A program made the translations under genes and the position numbers. From Cinnamomum chago (Eukaryota; Streptophyta; Magnoliopsida; Laurales; Lauraceae): a stretch of DNA of 64,000 nt. Under the pieces are notes generated by a model. That model worked only from the letters and a program-made list of their open reading frames with translations. It had not been told where the DNA came from and did not search any database. Positions 46,342 through 58,401 of this stretch are shown here, piece after piece. The first letter of the stretch is position 1. Every line of letters starts with the position of its first letter. The DNA lies in assembly GCA_038049695.1 (NCBI GenBank), contig CP142458.1, forward strand, positions 43,865,501 to 43,929,500. The letters run 5' to 3'.

Positions 46342-48179
46342 GACTGGTATCAGAGCGGGCAGGTTTCTAGGAAATAAAACACTCTAGGAACCTTAAGACG
46401 TGTGGTGAGGACTCGTTTTCTTTTCTCTAGTTGTTGTTTTGAGAGTTTGTGCCTGTTTTTCTTCTAGTGGGGGAGACTATTTTTGTCTCCTTTCCTTGTT
46501 CTTGTTGTTAGTGAATTTGGGGGACCAAATTCTTTCTAGTGGGGGAGAATTTAATGTCTCCGCACCCACATTTAGTTCCTTTTCCTCGTTTTCGCGCCAG
46601 AGAGTCAGAGTTTTGTGGACTTAGCAGGTGTTCTCGAAGGGCTTTGGCAGAATTTTCAACTTGTGGATGTCGCAGATGGAGCTTTAGAAGGATTTGTGAC
46701 CAATTGTTCGTCAGCAAGGAGTGTGAGCAACATATGGAGACCCAATTACAGTTGATCGTGTACCGTCAGAGGATTCGTCAGGCGAGTAAGTGTGGATTTT
46801 TGGATAAACTTGGATTATTTTCCTAAGTCAGAAGACTCCATAAGCCGAAGAAGTGATGGACTTTATGAGGTTTGAGGTGATTTTCAGTGGTGCAGCTTCA
46901 AAAGATGTGAAAAGTTAGAAATTTCTTGAGTATTGATGAGCTTATGATGTAGAATCGTTGGATGAGATTTAACAAGTTGAAGTTATGATGGTGAGTCAAC
47001 TCAGCAGGATGTGTCAGTGGATGGTTGAAATCATAGGAAACTAGTTTTCAGCAGCAGTGTAGAGAGTTATGTGTGGAATTGATTGTTACTTGATCACATG
47101 ATAGAGAAGATTTAGTGGACTTTACCAACTTGTAGAACATCAGTTTGAGGCAGAGTACAGATACAAACAGGAGAATCATCACCTATGGACAATGACAGTT
47201 GAAGGATTCAGAGGAGAATGAATTGACAGAAGCACACCTCACGAAGTTTGGACAAGTGGAGTAGCATGGCAGTTAAAGTGTTGACGGGTCTAGTCAGAGT
47301 TGGAAACCTACAGAGCTGTGAACATTGTGTTTTCAACGAACAGATATAGATGAGTGAAGTGTTCAGAGGACCGTTCAAATATTTGATTGAATCAGCTTGG
47401 CGTACGAAGGAGCGACAGATTTCCAAGTCATTCACCTCGAAGATCGTGCAGTGGCAAGAGACCTAATTTCGACAACTTTGGCAGAAATGACAGAAGAGTA
47501 CAGAGGACTGGACGACATTGCCTAAAGTAAGAGATATCTGGTAGTACTAAACGTCACCAATTTTCCGAAGTCAGGACAGATAGGAGGATAAGGCAATATT
47601 TCAAGGTAAAGGCATGTCCAAGACCTGCAGAGACCGACTATTGTGCAGCGGATCAAGAGCAACGGACAGAAACAGTTAGAGCTTCAAATGTTGAAGAATG
47701 GTGAAAGGACAAGCATGATTGTGTCAGAGACTGATTGCTGCGCAATGAATCAAAAGCACCGAGCAGAAAGAGTTAGAGTTAGCAAGAGTTCTCATTGAAG
47801 ATTGTGCAATTGACATGAGACCCTAGCTTCGACAGTTGTGATGAAGTCGACAGAATTGTTCCAAGAATTTTCTACATCAGAGTAGCTAGAAGCGAGAGAC
47901 TTGGTGGAACTTTGAAGGAGTCAGAGATAGCCAATTTCCTTGAGCAGTCAGATTGGTAGAGCAGTAACAGATTTGAGCCAGCGGTGGAACGTCTGCCAAC
48001 TGTTGATAGTGACCGAAGAGTTCTACAGCCAGGATGATCCAGCGAGTCAAGTGCTTCCGAGAGGACCAGTTGGAGTAGTCGTTTGAGGTTTTGTTTTCGA
48101 AGTGTGGGATTGATGTCCCCACTTGGTTTTGAGTTTGTTTAGTTCATTTGGAGGACCAAATGTTCTAAGGGGGGGAGGA
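46342..48179 (+). mobile_element. LARD internal region, unit 3
   Basis: B-type: GCAGGTTTC at the start, then AGCAGGTG, GAGATTT, CACATG and ACCAACTT at the diagnostic sites. The primer site is at 46345-46356. Non-coding, otherwise as in unit 1. Confidence 0.9.
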
Positions 48180-51100
48180 TGTGAGAACCCGACCCCTGAT
48201 CTCTTGGATTAGTGGTTGTTGGGTTGAATTTGTGAGCTAGAATGGTTTTCTTCTAGTTTTGGGCTTTTGAGTGCTTTGGTAGCTTGTGGGGCCCTTTGGG
48301 GGTTCCCTTTTCGGCTTTGTATTTACTTGTGAGATTTTCCCGATTCGTTTTGTATTGTGTTTTTGGCCCGTTGCATTCATCTTGAGGAATCCTACAACTT
48401 TCATGTTGATCCCGTATCCATTTGAGAACCCGAAAACCGATTTCTTGGCCTTGAGGGCAAAACAGTCATTTCACACCAAATCTGTACCCAAAACTCGACA
48501 TTCTCGAAAACCACGAAACATATACTTTTGGAAACTAGATATTTCGACGATCATTTCTTCCTTCTTCGTCGAATCCATCCGAGACCCACAAATAGATGAT
48601 TTCAGCTACCCAAGTTCCTTAAGTTGTGGGACCCCTTCTCACTTGCTATAAGAGAACCCACCTCCCTTCTTCCCCATCTTCATTTCCAGCACAAATCAGC
48701 AACTATTGAGCCTAGGGTTCCTTGTGCTCTCTTCTTCTTCTTGCTTCTTCATCTCCAAGCCACACCAATAGTCCATCAATCAAGAAATGGAGACCACCAA
48801 TCTCTTCCTCTCCTTGCAAGCTTCACCTTGATACCATTTGTGAAGAGAACCCTCCATCACAAGGCTTCCATTGAGCTTACTCTTGCCATTAGAGGACCTT
48901 CCAAGTAAGTGATTCTTCCCATCTCCTAGATTAGTGTCCCTCTAGCTCTTGAGAAGCTCCATTTGTATTATTGAAAGCTCTTTCATTTTCATTCTTTGTT
49001 TAACCCATTTTAGGGTTGTTTTTGGGGGTTTTTGTAGAGATTGTTCATCTTGAGCTTAAGAAGTGATTAGGAGCTTGATTTGCTAGATTGGAACCCAAGG
49101 CAAGTGGATGAATGGATGGTTTTAATGTTATCAAAGTTTTATGAGAATTCCTAAATTTATTACTTGTTCTTGATAATTTGATATAAGCTTCACATATGCT
49201 TCTTGCTATAGTTCTATTGATTTCGAAAATGCATATTATGGGTCTTGCTCTCTTGATTAAATCTCTTGGAAATTATGCATTTCATGTGGTCAAGTTTGTT
49301 CATATGGTTTTATAAGGAATGAGGTTGATTTGGCTATTCATGGTTATGTTTATGAGTTTCATTGATTTGAAATTGATACTCATTTAAAGAGTTTTACTAA
49401 AACATATTTGGTTAGGGAAATGTGATCAATAGACCTTGTTATCTATAAATGTTGACTCAAATGAACCCTTGTCTATGATGGGAACTCCTCTCCTTGTTTG
49501 GGGATTGAATGTGAAGAAAGAGGTTGGATTTAATGATTCATTGAAGTCTTGATGGGAGTTGTAATTGTAATTAGAATGTTGTTGAAGCAAGGAAAAACTC
49601 ATTTGTATAAGTGTTGGAAAGGAAAAAGGAAGAGAAAGAAGGGAACTGAACTGCCCAGAATTCAGTTTCTGGACAGTTCGCTCGAGCGACCATGACAGTT
49701 CGCTCGAGCGACCTGTCCAGAAAGGGATACGGGCGTTCCAGCAGCCTGGTCGCTCGAACGCATTTAAATAACCGCTCGAGCGATGAGTTCGCTCGAGCAA
49801 ACTCCCAGATTCGCTCGAGCGATGCGGTCTGCCTGGCCTGATGCGCGGGTACAGAAATTTCCAGTGGGTTTTGAGGTTTATTTTCTTCGTGGACCTTGGC
49901 TAACCTCCTCGAACTCACTCGACCATATGTGAGAGCGTCTTGAGCCGATTCTCTTCACGGTTGATTCGGTAGCATCGAAGTTCAACCCATTTCAATCTTG
50001 AACGGGATGGAACGACGCGATATCTTCTTTATATCTAAACGCAAGTCCTTCCCTTGGTTATCGCGAATTCCATTCCTTTCGATGACTGAATCGGTTACTC
50101 GATGTTTTCGGAGTAATGTCATGCCTAGGATGGACCGATTATAATCTTGATTCTTTTCTATTGTGACATCTAGTATTACCCATAAGCTCATTTAAGTTTC
50201 GAAAGTAGTAAAAGTGCATAAGGAGCCCGGAATGTCTTCAAACTCAAGGAGTACCAAGTAATTATTATAATCGACATACGGGACCCCTATTCACTTAAAT
50301 AGATCTTGAAATTAATACTTTTCCCGAAATTGTTATAGTTCATTGTTTCACCTCTTTTCCCGAGATTTGCATTACATGACTTGTTTTCCCGAAAGCATTG
50401 AAGTTACACTAGTAACAGTTATTTGTCCCGACATGTATTGCCCGATATGAAATGTTAGTGTGCCCTTGAGCACCCCCGTCTTGCCCGTATATCTATTGTA
50501 CTTGATTTAATTGCATATGTCTCGATTGTATTTGACCTATGAGTCGGCACCACTAAGCTTGGATAACCTTGTTGGTCTGATCCACCGACTTGGAGATCCC
50601 CCTCTTGTCCCGCCAGCTGCAGCTTGGATCCCGATACCCGGTTACTACCGTGGTCCCGTCCCGATACCCGGTTATTACCGTGGTCTTGTCCCGATACCGC
50701 AGATTGCTACTGTGGTCCCCGATGCCCGGCTCGCTACCGTGGTCCCGTATAGTATATGTATATGCATTCATGAGATCCCCTGTTTCTCCTCACCTCGAGT
50801 GACTGAGACCAGGGCCTAGTATATGTATATGTATTGATATGAGATCCCCTGTTTCTCCTCACCTCGAGTGACTGAGATCAGGGCCTAGTTATTGCTCTAT
50901 CGCTTTAGTGATAGAGGACTTAGCTTCGTGTGGTTGCCATCTTGCCAGTTCCCGATTCCTTGGACACCCGACATGGTTTATATTGCTTACTTGTTTTCAG
51001 TTAAATGATTCATTGCTTTTATGAAAGTTGTTATTTAGATAAGTGTTAATGCTCTCCATTGTAAATTCAGTCACTATTATATTGTTTTATGTCCTTTGCA

Positions 51101-52321
51101 CACGTACATGTTTTACATGAATGTCGGTTGGGTGAATACCCGTGCTTTTACATATGGTTCTAACGATCGATGGTTTTGCTAGAGTTATATGATTACACAT
51201 GTTTTAAAATGAATACCCGAGTTATTAAATGTCCATGCTTTGGAACATGTTTTAAATGACACTCGTTTTGTTAGATCCCGATGTTCATACATGTTTTAAG
51301 TGAATACCCGATTTGTTAAATATCCCTGTTTTTGAAATATGTTTTAGATGACACTTGTTTTGCCAGATTCCTATGTTTATACCTATTCTTACATGATACC
51401 CGATTTGTTTAAATATCCATACTTTGGAATAGGTTTAAGTGAACATTAGTCTTGTCAGATTTCCTTGGTTACACCTGTTTTAAATGAACACCCGGTTTGT
51501 TAAATATCCGTATTTTTACATATGTTTCAAATGGACGTTTGTTTTGTCAAACCACTATATTTATACATGTTTTAGACGAATACCCGATTGTCAAATATCT
51601 ATGTTTATAGATGATGTAAATGAACACGTGTTTTATTAGATATTCATGTTTTACCCGTGCTTGAAATGAATACAGGTTTTTCCCCGAGATTCCCGACTTT
51701 GCACCCGTTTAATTATATGTAGCATTTGATCGAATAGCATGATGTATCTTATGTTTTATTCTTCAGTATATCTGTTATCTTTTCATCCACCTGCCAGACC
51801 GTCGTGTCTGACCCACTACTTTTGGTACTCAGGTTCAGATTTATCCGCCCCGAGTTGAGTGTTTTGTTGGCTTTGGAGTCATGCCTTGCAGGTTGTTTTG
51901 TCGGCTATGTCATGTAGACATTGAGCTTGACATCGGAGCTACGTCACATTTGGGTAGTGGTTTATAGCTTCTTGTTGTATGGCTTTTGTTAGCCTTTTTC
52001 TTGGGATTCTTAATTAATGTACATTGATAATTGTAACTTGAACATATTTGGGAATGTAATATCCTGTTACCGTCAGCTCTGTATTTTTATTGTGATGGTT
52101 ACTCCAGTCTGATATGATTCTTGATATAATAGCTATGTGCTAAAGGTTGAGTGCGACGCGGAATCCGATGGCCACGGACTTCGGGTCGCAACGCCACAAA
52201 ATGCTTCCGCAAAAATATTCAGAATGTGTTGTCTTCACACACGCGGATCCTGGGAGAAGTAAAATACATTTATGCTTAATCCCCATTCCCGCCCCCGAGG
52301 TTTCGGTTCGGGGGCGTGACA
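48180..52321 (+). mobile_element. LARD LTR 3
   Basis: B-type throughout (AATCAGCAAC near 48694, GAGCAAAC near 49794, TTCAACCCAT near 49982, CCAGACCGTC near 51800). I saw no difference from LTR 4. Confidence 0.9.
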
Positions 52322-54159
52322 GACTGGTATCAGAGCGGGCAGGTTTCTAGGAAATAAAACACTCTAGGAACCTTAAGACGTGTGGTGAGGACTCGTTTTC
52401 TTTTCTCTAGTTGTTGTTTTGAGAGTTTGTGCCTGTTTTTCTTCTAGTGGGGGAGACTATTTTTGTCTCCTTTCCTTGTTCTTGTTGTTAGTGAATTTGG
52501 GGGACCAAATTCTTTCTAGTGGGGGAGAATTTAATGTCTCCGCACCCACATTTAGTTCCTTTTCCTCGTTTTCGCGCCAGAGAGTCAGAGTTTTGTGGAC
52601 TTAGCAGGTGTTCTCGAAGGGCTTTGGCAGAATTTTCAACTTGTGGATGTCGCAGATGGAGCTTTAGAAGGATTTGTGACCAATTGTTCGTCAGCAAGGA
52701 GTGTGAGCAACATATGGAGACCCAATTACAGTTGATCGTGTACCGTCAGAGGATTCGTCAGGCGAGTAAGTGTGGATTTTTGGATAAACTTGGATTATTT
52801 TCCTAAGTCAGAAGACTCCATAAGCCGAAGAAGTGATGGACTTTATGAGGTTTGAGGTGATTTTCAGTGGTGCAGCTTCAAAAGATGTGAAAAGTTAGAA
52901 ATTTCTTGAGTATTGATGAGCTTATGATGTAGAATCGTTGGATGAGATTTAACAAGTTGAAGTTATGATGGTGAGTCAACTCAGCAGGATGTGTCAGTGG
53001 ATGGTTGAAATCATAGGAAACTAGTTTTCAGCAGCAGTGTAGAGAGTTATGTGTGGAATTGATTGTTACTTGATCACATGATAGAGAAGATTTAGTGGAC
53101 TTTACCAACTTGTAGAACATCAGTTTGAGGCAGAGTACAGATACAAACAGGAGAATCATCACCTATGGACAATGACAGTTGAAGGATTCAGAGGAGAATG
53201 AATTGACAGAAGCACACCTCACGAAGTTTGGACAAGTGGAGTAGCATGGCAGTTAAAGTGTTGACGGGTCTAGTCAGAGTTGGAAACCTACAGAGCTGTG
53301 AACATTGTGTTTTCAACGAACAGATATAGATGAGTGAAGTGTTCAGAGGACCGTTCAAATATTTGATTGAATCAGCTTGGCGTACGAAGGAGCGACAGAT
53401 TTCCAAGTCATTCACCTCGAAGATCGTGCAGTGGCAAGAGACCTAATTTCGACAACTTTGGCAGAAATGACAGAAGAGTACAGAGGACTGGACGACATTG
53501 CCTAAAGTAAGAGATATCTGGTAGTACTAAACGTCACCAATTTTCCGAAGTCAGGACAGATAGGAGGATAAGGCAATATTTCAAGGTAAAGGCATGTCCA
53601 AGACCTGCAGAGACCGACTATTGTGCAGCGGATCAAGAGCAACGGACAGAAACAGTTAGAGCTTCAAATGTTGAAGAATGGTGAAAGGACAAGCATGATT
53701 GTGTCAGAGACTGATTGCTGCGCAATGAATCAAAAGCACCGAGCAGAAAGAGTTAGAGTTAGCAAGAGTTCTCATTGAAGATTGTGCAATTGACATGAGA
53801 CCCTAGCTTCGACAGTTGTGATGAAGTCGACAGAATTGTTCCAAGAATTTTCTACATCAGAGTAGCTAGAAGCGAGAGACTTGGTGGAACTTTGAAGGAG
53901 TCAGAGATAGCCAATTTCCTTGAGCAGTCAGATTGGTAGAGCAGTAACAGATTTGAGCCAGCGGTGGAACGTCTGCCAACTGTTGATAGTGACCGAAGAG
54001 TTCTACAGCCAGGATGATCCAGCGAGTCAAGTGCTTCCGAGAGGACCAGTTGGAGTAGTCGTTTGAGGTTTTGTTTTCGAAGTGTGGGATTGATGTCCCC
54101 ACTTGGTTTTGAGTTTGTTTAGTTCATTTGGAGGACCAAATGTTCTAAGGGGGGGAGGA
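52322..54159 (+). mobile_element. LARD internal region, unit 4
   Basis: B-type and apparently identical to unit 3. The primer site is at 52325-52336 and the PPT ends at 54159. Non-coding. Confidence 0.9.
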
Positions 54160-57100
54160 TGTGAGAACCCGACCCCTGATCTCTTGGATTAGTGGTTGTT
54201 GGGTTGAATTTGTGAGCTAGAATGGTTTTCTTCTAGTTTTGGGCTTTTGAGTGCTTTGGTAGCTTGTGGGGCCCTTTGGGGGTTCCCTTTTCGGCTTTGT
54301 ATTTACTTGTGAGATTTTCCCGATTCGTTTTGTATTGTGTTTTTGGCCCGTTGCATTCATCTTGAGGAATCCTACAACTTTCATGTTGATCCCGTATCCA
54401 TTTGAGAACCCGAAAACCGATTTCTTGGCCTTGAGGGCAAAACAGTCATTTCACACCAAATCTGTACCCAAAACTCGACATTCTCGAAAACCACGAAACA
54501 TATACTTTTGGAAACTAGATATTTCGACGATCATTTCTTCCTTCTTCGTCGAATCCATCCGAGACCCACAAATAGATGATTTCAGCTACCCAAGTTCCTT
54601 AAGTTGTGGGACCCCTTCTCACTTGCTATAAGAGAACCCACCTCCCTTCTTCCCCATCTTCATTTCCAGCACAAATCAGCAACTATTGAGCCTAGGGTTC
54701 CTTGTGCTCTCTTCTTCTTCTTGCTTCTTCATCTCCAAGCCACACCAATAGTCCATCAATCAAGAAATGGAGACCACCAATCTCTTCCTCTCCTTGCAAG
54801 CTTCACCTTGATACCATTTGTGAAGAGAACCCTCCATCACAAGGCTTCCATTGAGCTTACTCTTGCCATTAGAGGACCTTCCAAGTAAGTGATTCTTCCC
54901 ATCTCCTAGATTAGTGTCCCTCTAGCTCTTGAGAAGCTCCATTTGTATTATTGAAAGCTCTTTCATTTTCATTCTTTGTTTAACCCATTTTAGGGTTGTT
55001 TTTGGGGGTTTTTGTAGAGATTGTTCATCTTGAGCTTAAGAAGTGATTAGGAGCTTGATTTGCTAGATTGGAACCCAAGGCAAGTGGATGAATGGATGGT
55101 TTTAATGTTATCAAAGTTTTATGAGAATTCCTAAATTTATTACTTGTTCTTGATAATTTGATATAAGCTTCACATATGCTTCTTGCTATAGTTCTATTGA
55201 TTTCGAAAATGCATATTATGGGTCTTGCTCTCTTGATTAAATCTCTTGGAAATTATGCATTTCATGTGGTCAAGTTTGTTCATATGGTTTTATAAGGAAT
55301 GAGGTTGATTTGGCTATTCATGGTTATGTTTATGAGTTTCATTGATTTGAAATTGATACTCATTTAAAGAGTTTTACTAAAACATATTTGGTTAGGGAAA
55401 TGTGATCAATAGACCTTGTTATCTATAAATGTTGACTCAAATGAACCCTTGTCTATGATGGGAACTCCTCTCCTTGTTTGGGGATTGAATGTGAAGAAAG
55501 AGGTTGGATTTAATGATTCATTGAAGTCTTGATGGGAGTTGTAATTGTAATTAGAATGTTGTTGAAGCAAGGAAAAACTCATTTGTATAAGTGTTGGAAA
55601 GGAAAAAGGAAGAGAAAGAAGGGAACTGAACTGCCCAGAATTCAGTTTCTGGACAGTTCGCTCGAGCGACCATGACAGTTCGCTCGAGCGACCTGTCCAG
55701 AAAGGGATACGGGCGTTCCAGCAGCCTGGTCGCTCGAACGCATTTAAATAACCGCTCGAGCGATGAGTTCGCTCGAGCAAACTCCCAGATTCGCTCGAGC
55801 GATGCGGTCTGCCTGGCCTGATGCGCGGGTACAGAAATTTCCAGTGGGTTTTGAGGTTTATTTTCTTCGTGGACCTTGGCTAACCTCCTCGAACTCACTC
55901 GACCATATGTGAGAGCGTCTTGAGCCGATTCTCTTCACGGTTGATTCGGTAGCATCGAAGTTCAACCCATTTCAATCTTGAACGGGATGGAACGACGCGA
56001 TATCTTCTTTATATCTAAACGCAAGTCCTTCCCTTGGTTATCGCGAATTCCATTCCTTTCGATGACTGAATCGGTTACTCGATGTTTTCGGAGTAATGTC
56101 ATGCCTAGGATGGACCGATTATAATCTTGATTCTTTTCTATTGTGACATCTAGTATTACCCATAAGCTCATTTAAGTTTCGAAAGTAGTAAAAGTGCATA
56201 AGGAGCCCGGAATGTCTTCAAACTCAAGGAGTACCAAGTAATTATTATAATCGACATACGGGACCCCTATTCACTTAAATAGATCTTGAAATTAATACTT
56301 TTCCCGAAATTGTTATAGTTCATTGTTTCACCTCTTTTCCCGAGATTTGCATTACATGACTTGTTTTCCCGAAAGCATTGAAGTTACACTAGTAACAGTT
56401 ATTTGTCCCGACATGTATTGCCCGATATGAAATGTTAGTGTGCCCTTGAGCACCCCCGTCTTGCCCGTATATCTATTGTACTTGATTTAATTGCATATGT
56501 CTCGATTGTATTTGACCTATGAGTCGGCACCACTAAGCTTGGATAACCTTGTTGGTCTGATCCACCGACTTGGAGATCCCCCTCTTGTCCCGCCAGCTGC
56601 AGCTTGGATCCCGATACCCGGTTACTACCGTGGTCCCGTCCCGATACCCGGTTATTACCGTGGTCTTGTCCCGATACCGCAGATTGCTACTGTGGTCCCC
56701 GATGCCCGGCTCGCTACCGTGGTCCCGTATAGTATATGTATATGCATTCATGAGATCCCCTGTTTCTCCTCACCTCGAGTGACTGAGACCAGGGCCTAGT
56801 ATATGTATATGTATTGATATGAGATCCCCTGTTTCTCCTCACCTCGAGTGACTGAGATCAGGGCCTAGTTATTGCTCTATCGCTTTAGTGATAGAGGACT
56901 TAGCTTCGTGTGGTTGCCATCTTGCCAGTTCCCGATTCCTTGGACACCCGACATGGTTTATATTGCTTACTTGTTTTCAGTTAAATGATTCATTGCTTTT
57001 ATGAAAGTTGTTATTTAGATAAGTGTTAATGCTCTCCATTGTAAATTCAGTCACTATTATATTGTTTTATGTCCTTTGCACACGTACATGTTTTACATGA

Positions 57101-58301
57101 ATGTCGGTTGGGTGAATACCCGTGCTTTTACATATGGTTCTAACGATCGATGGTTTTGCTAGAGTTATATGATTACACATGTTTTAAAATGAATACCCGA
57201 GTTATTAAATGTCCATGCTTTGGAACATGTTTTAAATGACACTCGTTTTGTTAGATCCCGATGTTCATACATGTTTTAAGTGAATACCCGATTTGTTAAA
57301 TATCCCTGTTTTTGAAATATGTTTTAGATGACACTTGTTTTGCCAGATTCCTATGTTTATACCTATTCTTACATGATACCCGATTTGTTTAAATATCCAT
57401 ACTTTGGAATAGGTTTAAGTGAACATTAGTCTTGTCAGATTTCCTTGGTTACACCTGTTTTAAATGAACACCCGGTTTGTTAAATATCCGTATTTTTACA
57501 TATGTTTCAAATGGACGTTTGTTTTGTCAAACCACTATATTTATACATGTTTTAGACGAATACCCGATTGTCAAATATCTATGTTTATAGATGATGTAAA
57601 TGAACACGTGTTTTATTAGATATTCATGTTTTACCCGTGCTTGAAATGAATACAGGTTTTTCCCCGAGATTCCCGACTTTGCACCCGTTTAATTATATGT
57701 AGCATTTGATCGAATAGCATGATGTATCTTATGTTTTATTCTTCAGTATATCTGTTATCTTTTCATCCACCTGCCAGACCGTCGTGTCTGACCCACTACT
57801 TTTGGTACTCAGGTTCAGATTTATCCGCCCCGAGTTGAGTGTTTTGTTGGCTTTGGAGTCATGCCTTGCAGGTTGTTTTGTCGGCTATGTCATGTAGACA
57901 TTGAGCTTGACATCGGAGCTACGTCACATTTGGGTAGTGGTTTATAGCTTCTTGTTGTATGGCTTTTGTTAGCCTTTTTCTTGGGATTCTTAATTAATGT
58001 ACATTGATAATTGTAACTTGAACATATTTGGGAATGTAATATCCTGTTACCGTCAGCTCTGTATTTTTATTGTGATGGTTACTCCAGTCTGATATGATTC
58101 TTGATATAATAGCTATGTGCTAAAGGTTGAGTGCGACGCGGAATCCGATGGCCACGGACTTCGGGTCGCAACGCCACAAAATGCTTCCGCAAAAATATTC
58201 AGAATGTGTTGTCTTCACACACGCGGATCCTGGGAGAAGTAAAATACATTTATGCTTAATCCCCATTCCCGCCCCCGAGGTTTCGGTTCGGGGGCGTGAC
58301 A
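54160..58301 (+). mobile_element. LARD LTR 4, right end of the array
   Basis: B-type. It ends ...GGGGGCGTGACA at 58301 and abuts Copia RNase H sequence. The first flanking bases are AATAC (58302-58306); no matching AATAC precedes the left end of the array, so the original left boundary has been lost. Confidence 0.9.
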
Positions 58302-58401
58302 AATACTCCTCCAGCTGATGGCTCCTCCGCCAAGCATAATCACATAACCAGAGGTGGATTTCCTGGAATCCTTATCTGACATAAAGTTAGATCTGTGTAC
58401 C
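58302..58401 (-). pseudogene. Copia RNase H fragment, proximal piece
   Basis: On the minus strand this reads SDKDSRKSTSGYVIMLGGG and then AISWRS, a typical Copia RNase H stretch, cut by the array at 58302. It continues directly from 62366-62518 once the solo LTR and one GTACC are set aside. The family is different from the Sirevirus RNase H at 21164 and resembles the decayed Copia at 13022. Confidence 0.85.

Noticed and set aside
33237..58301. Single intact LARD insertion with matching target duplications at the array ends
   Set aside because: The right flank AATAC and left flank CCACT differ, and the flanking host elements are different, so the array ends are not one simple insertion.
34206..58318. 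Recurring short ORFs (60-124 codons) in every LARD unit as a conserved gene family
   Set aside because: They recur only because the 5,980-bp unit is duplicated. They overlap on both strands, lie in LTR or internal non-coding DNA, and match no Gag or Pol motif.
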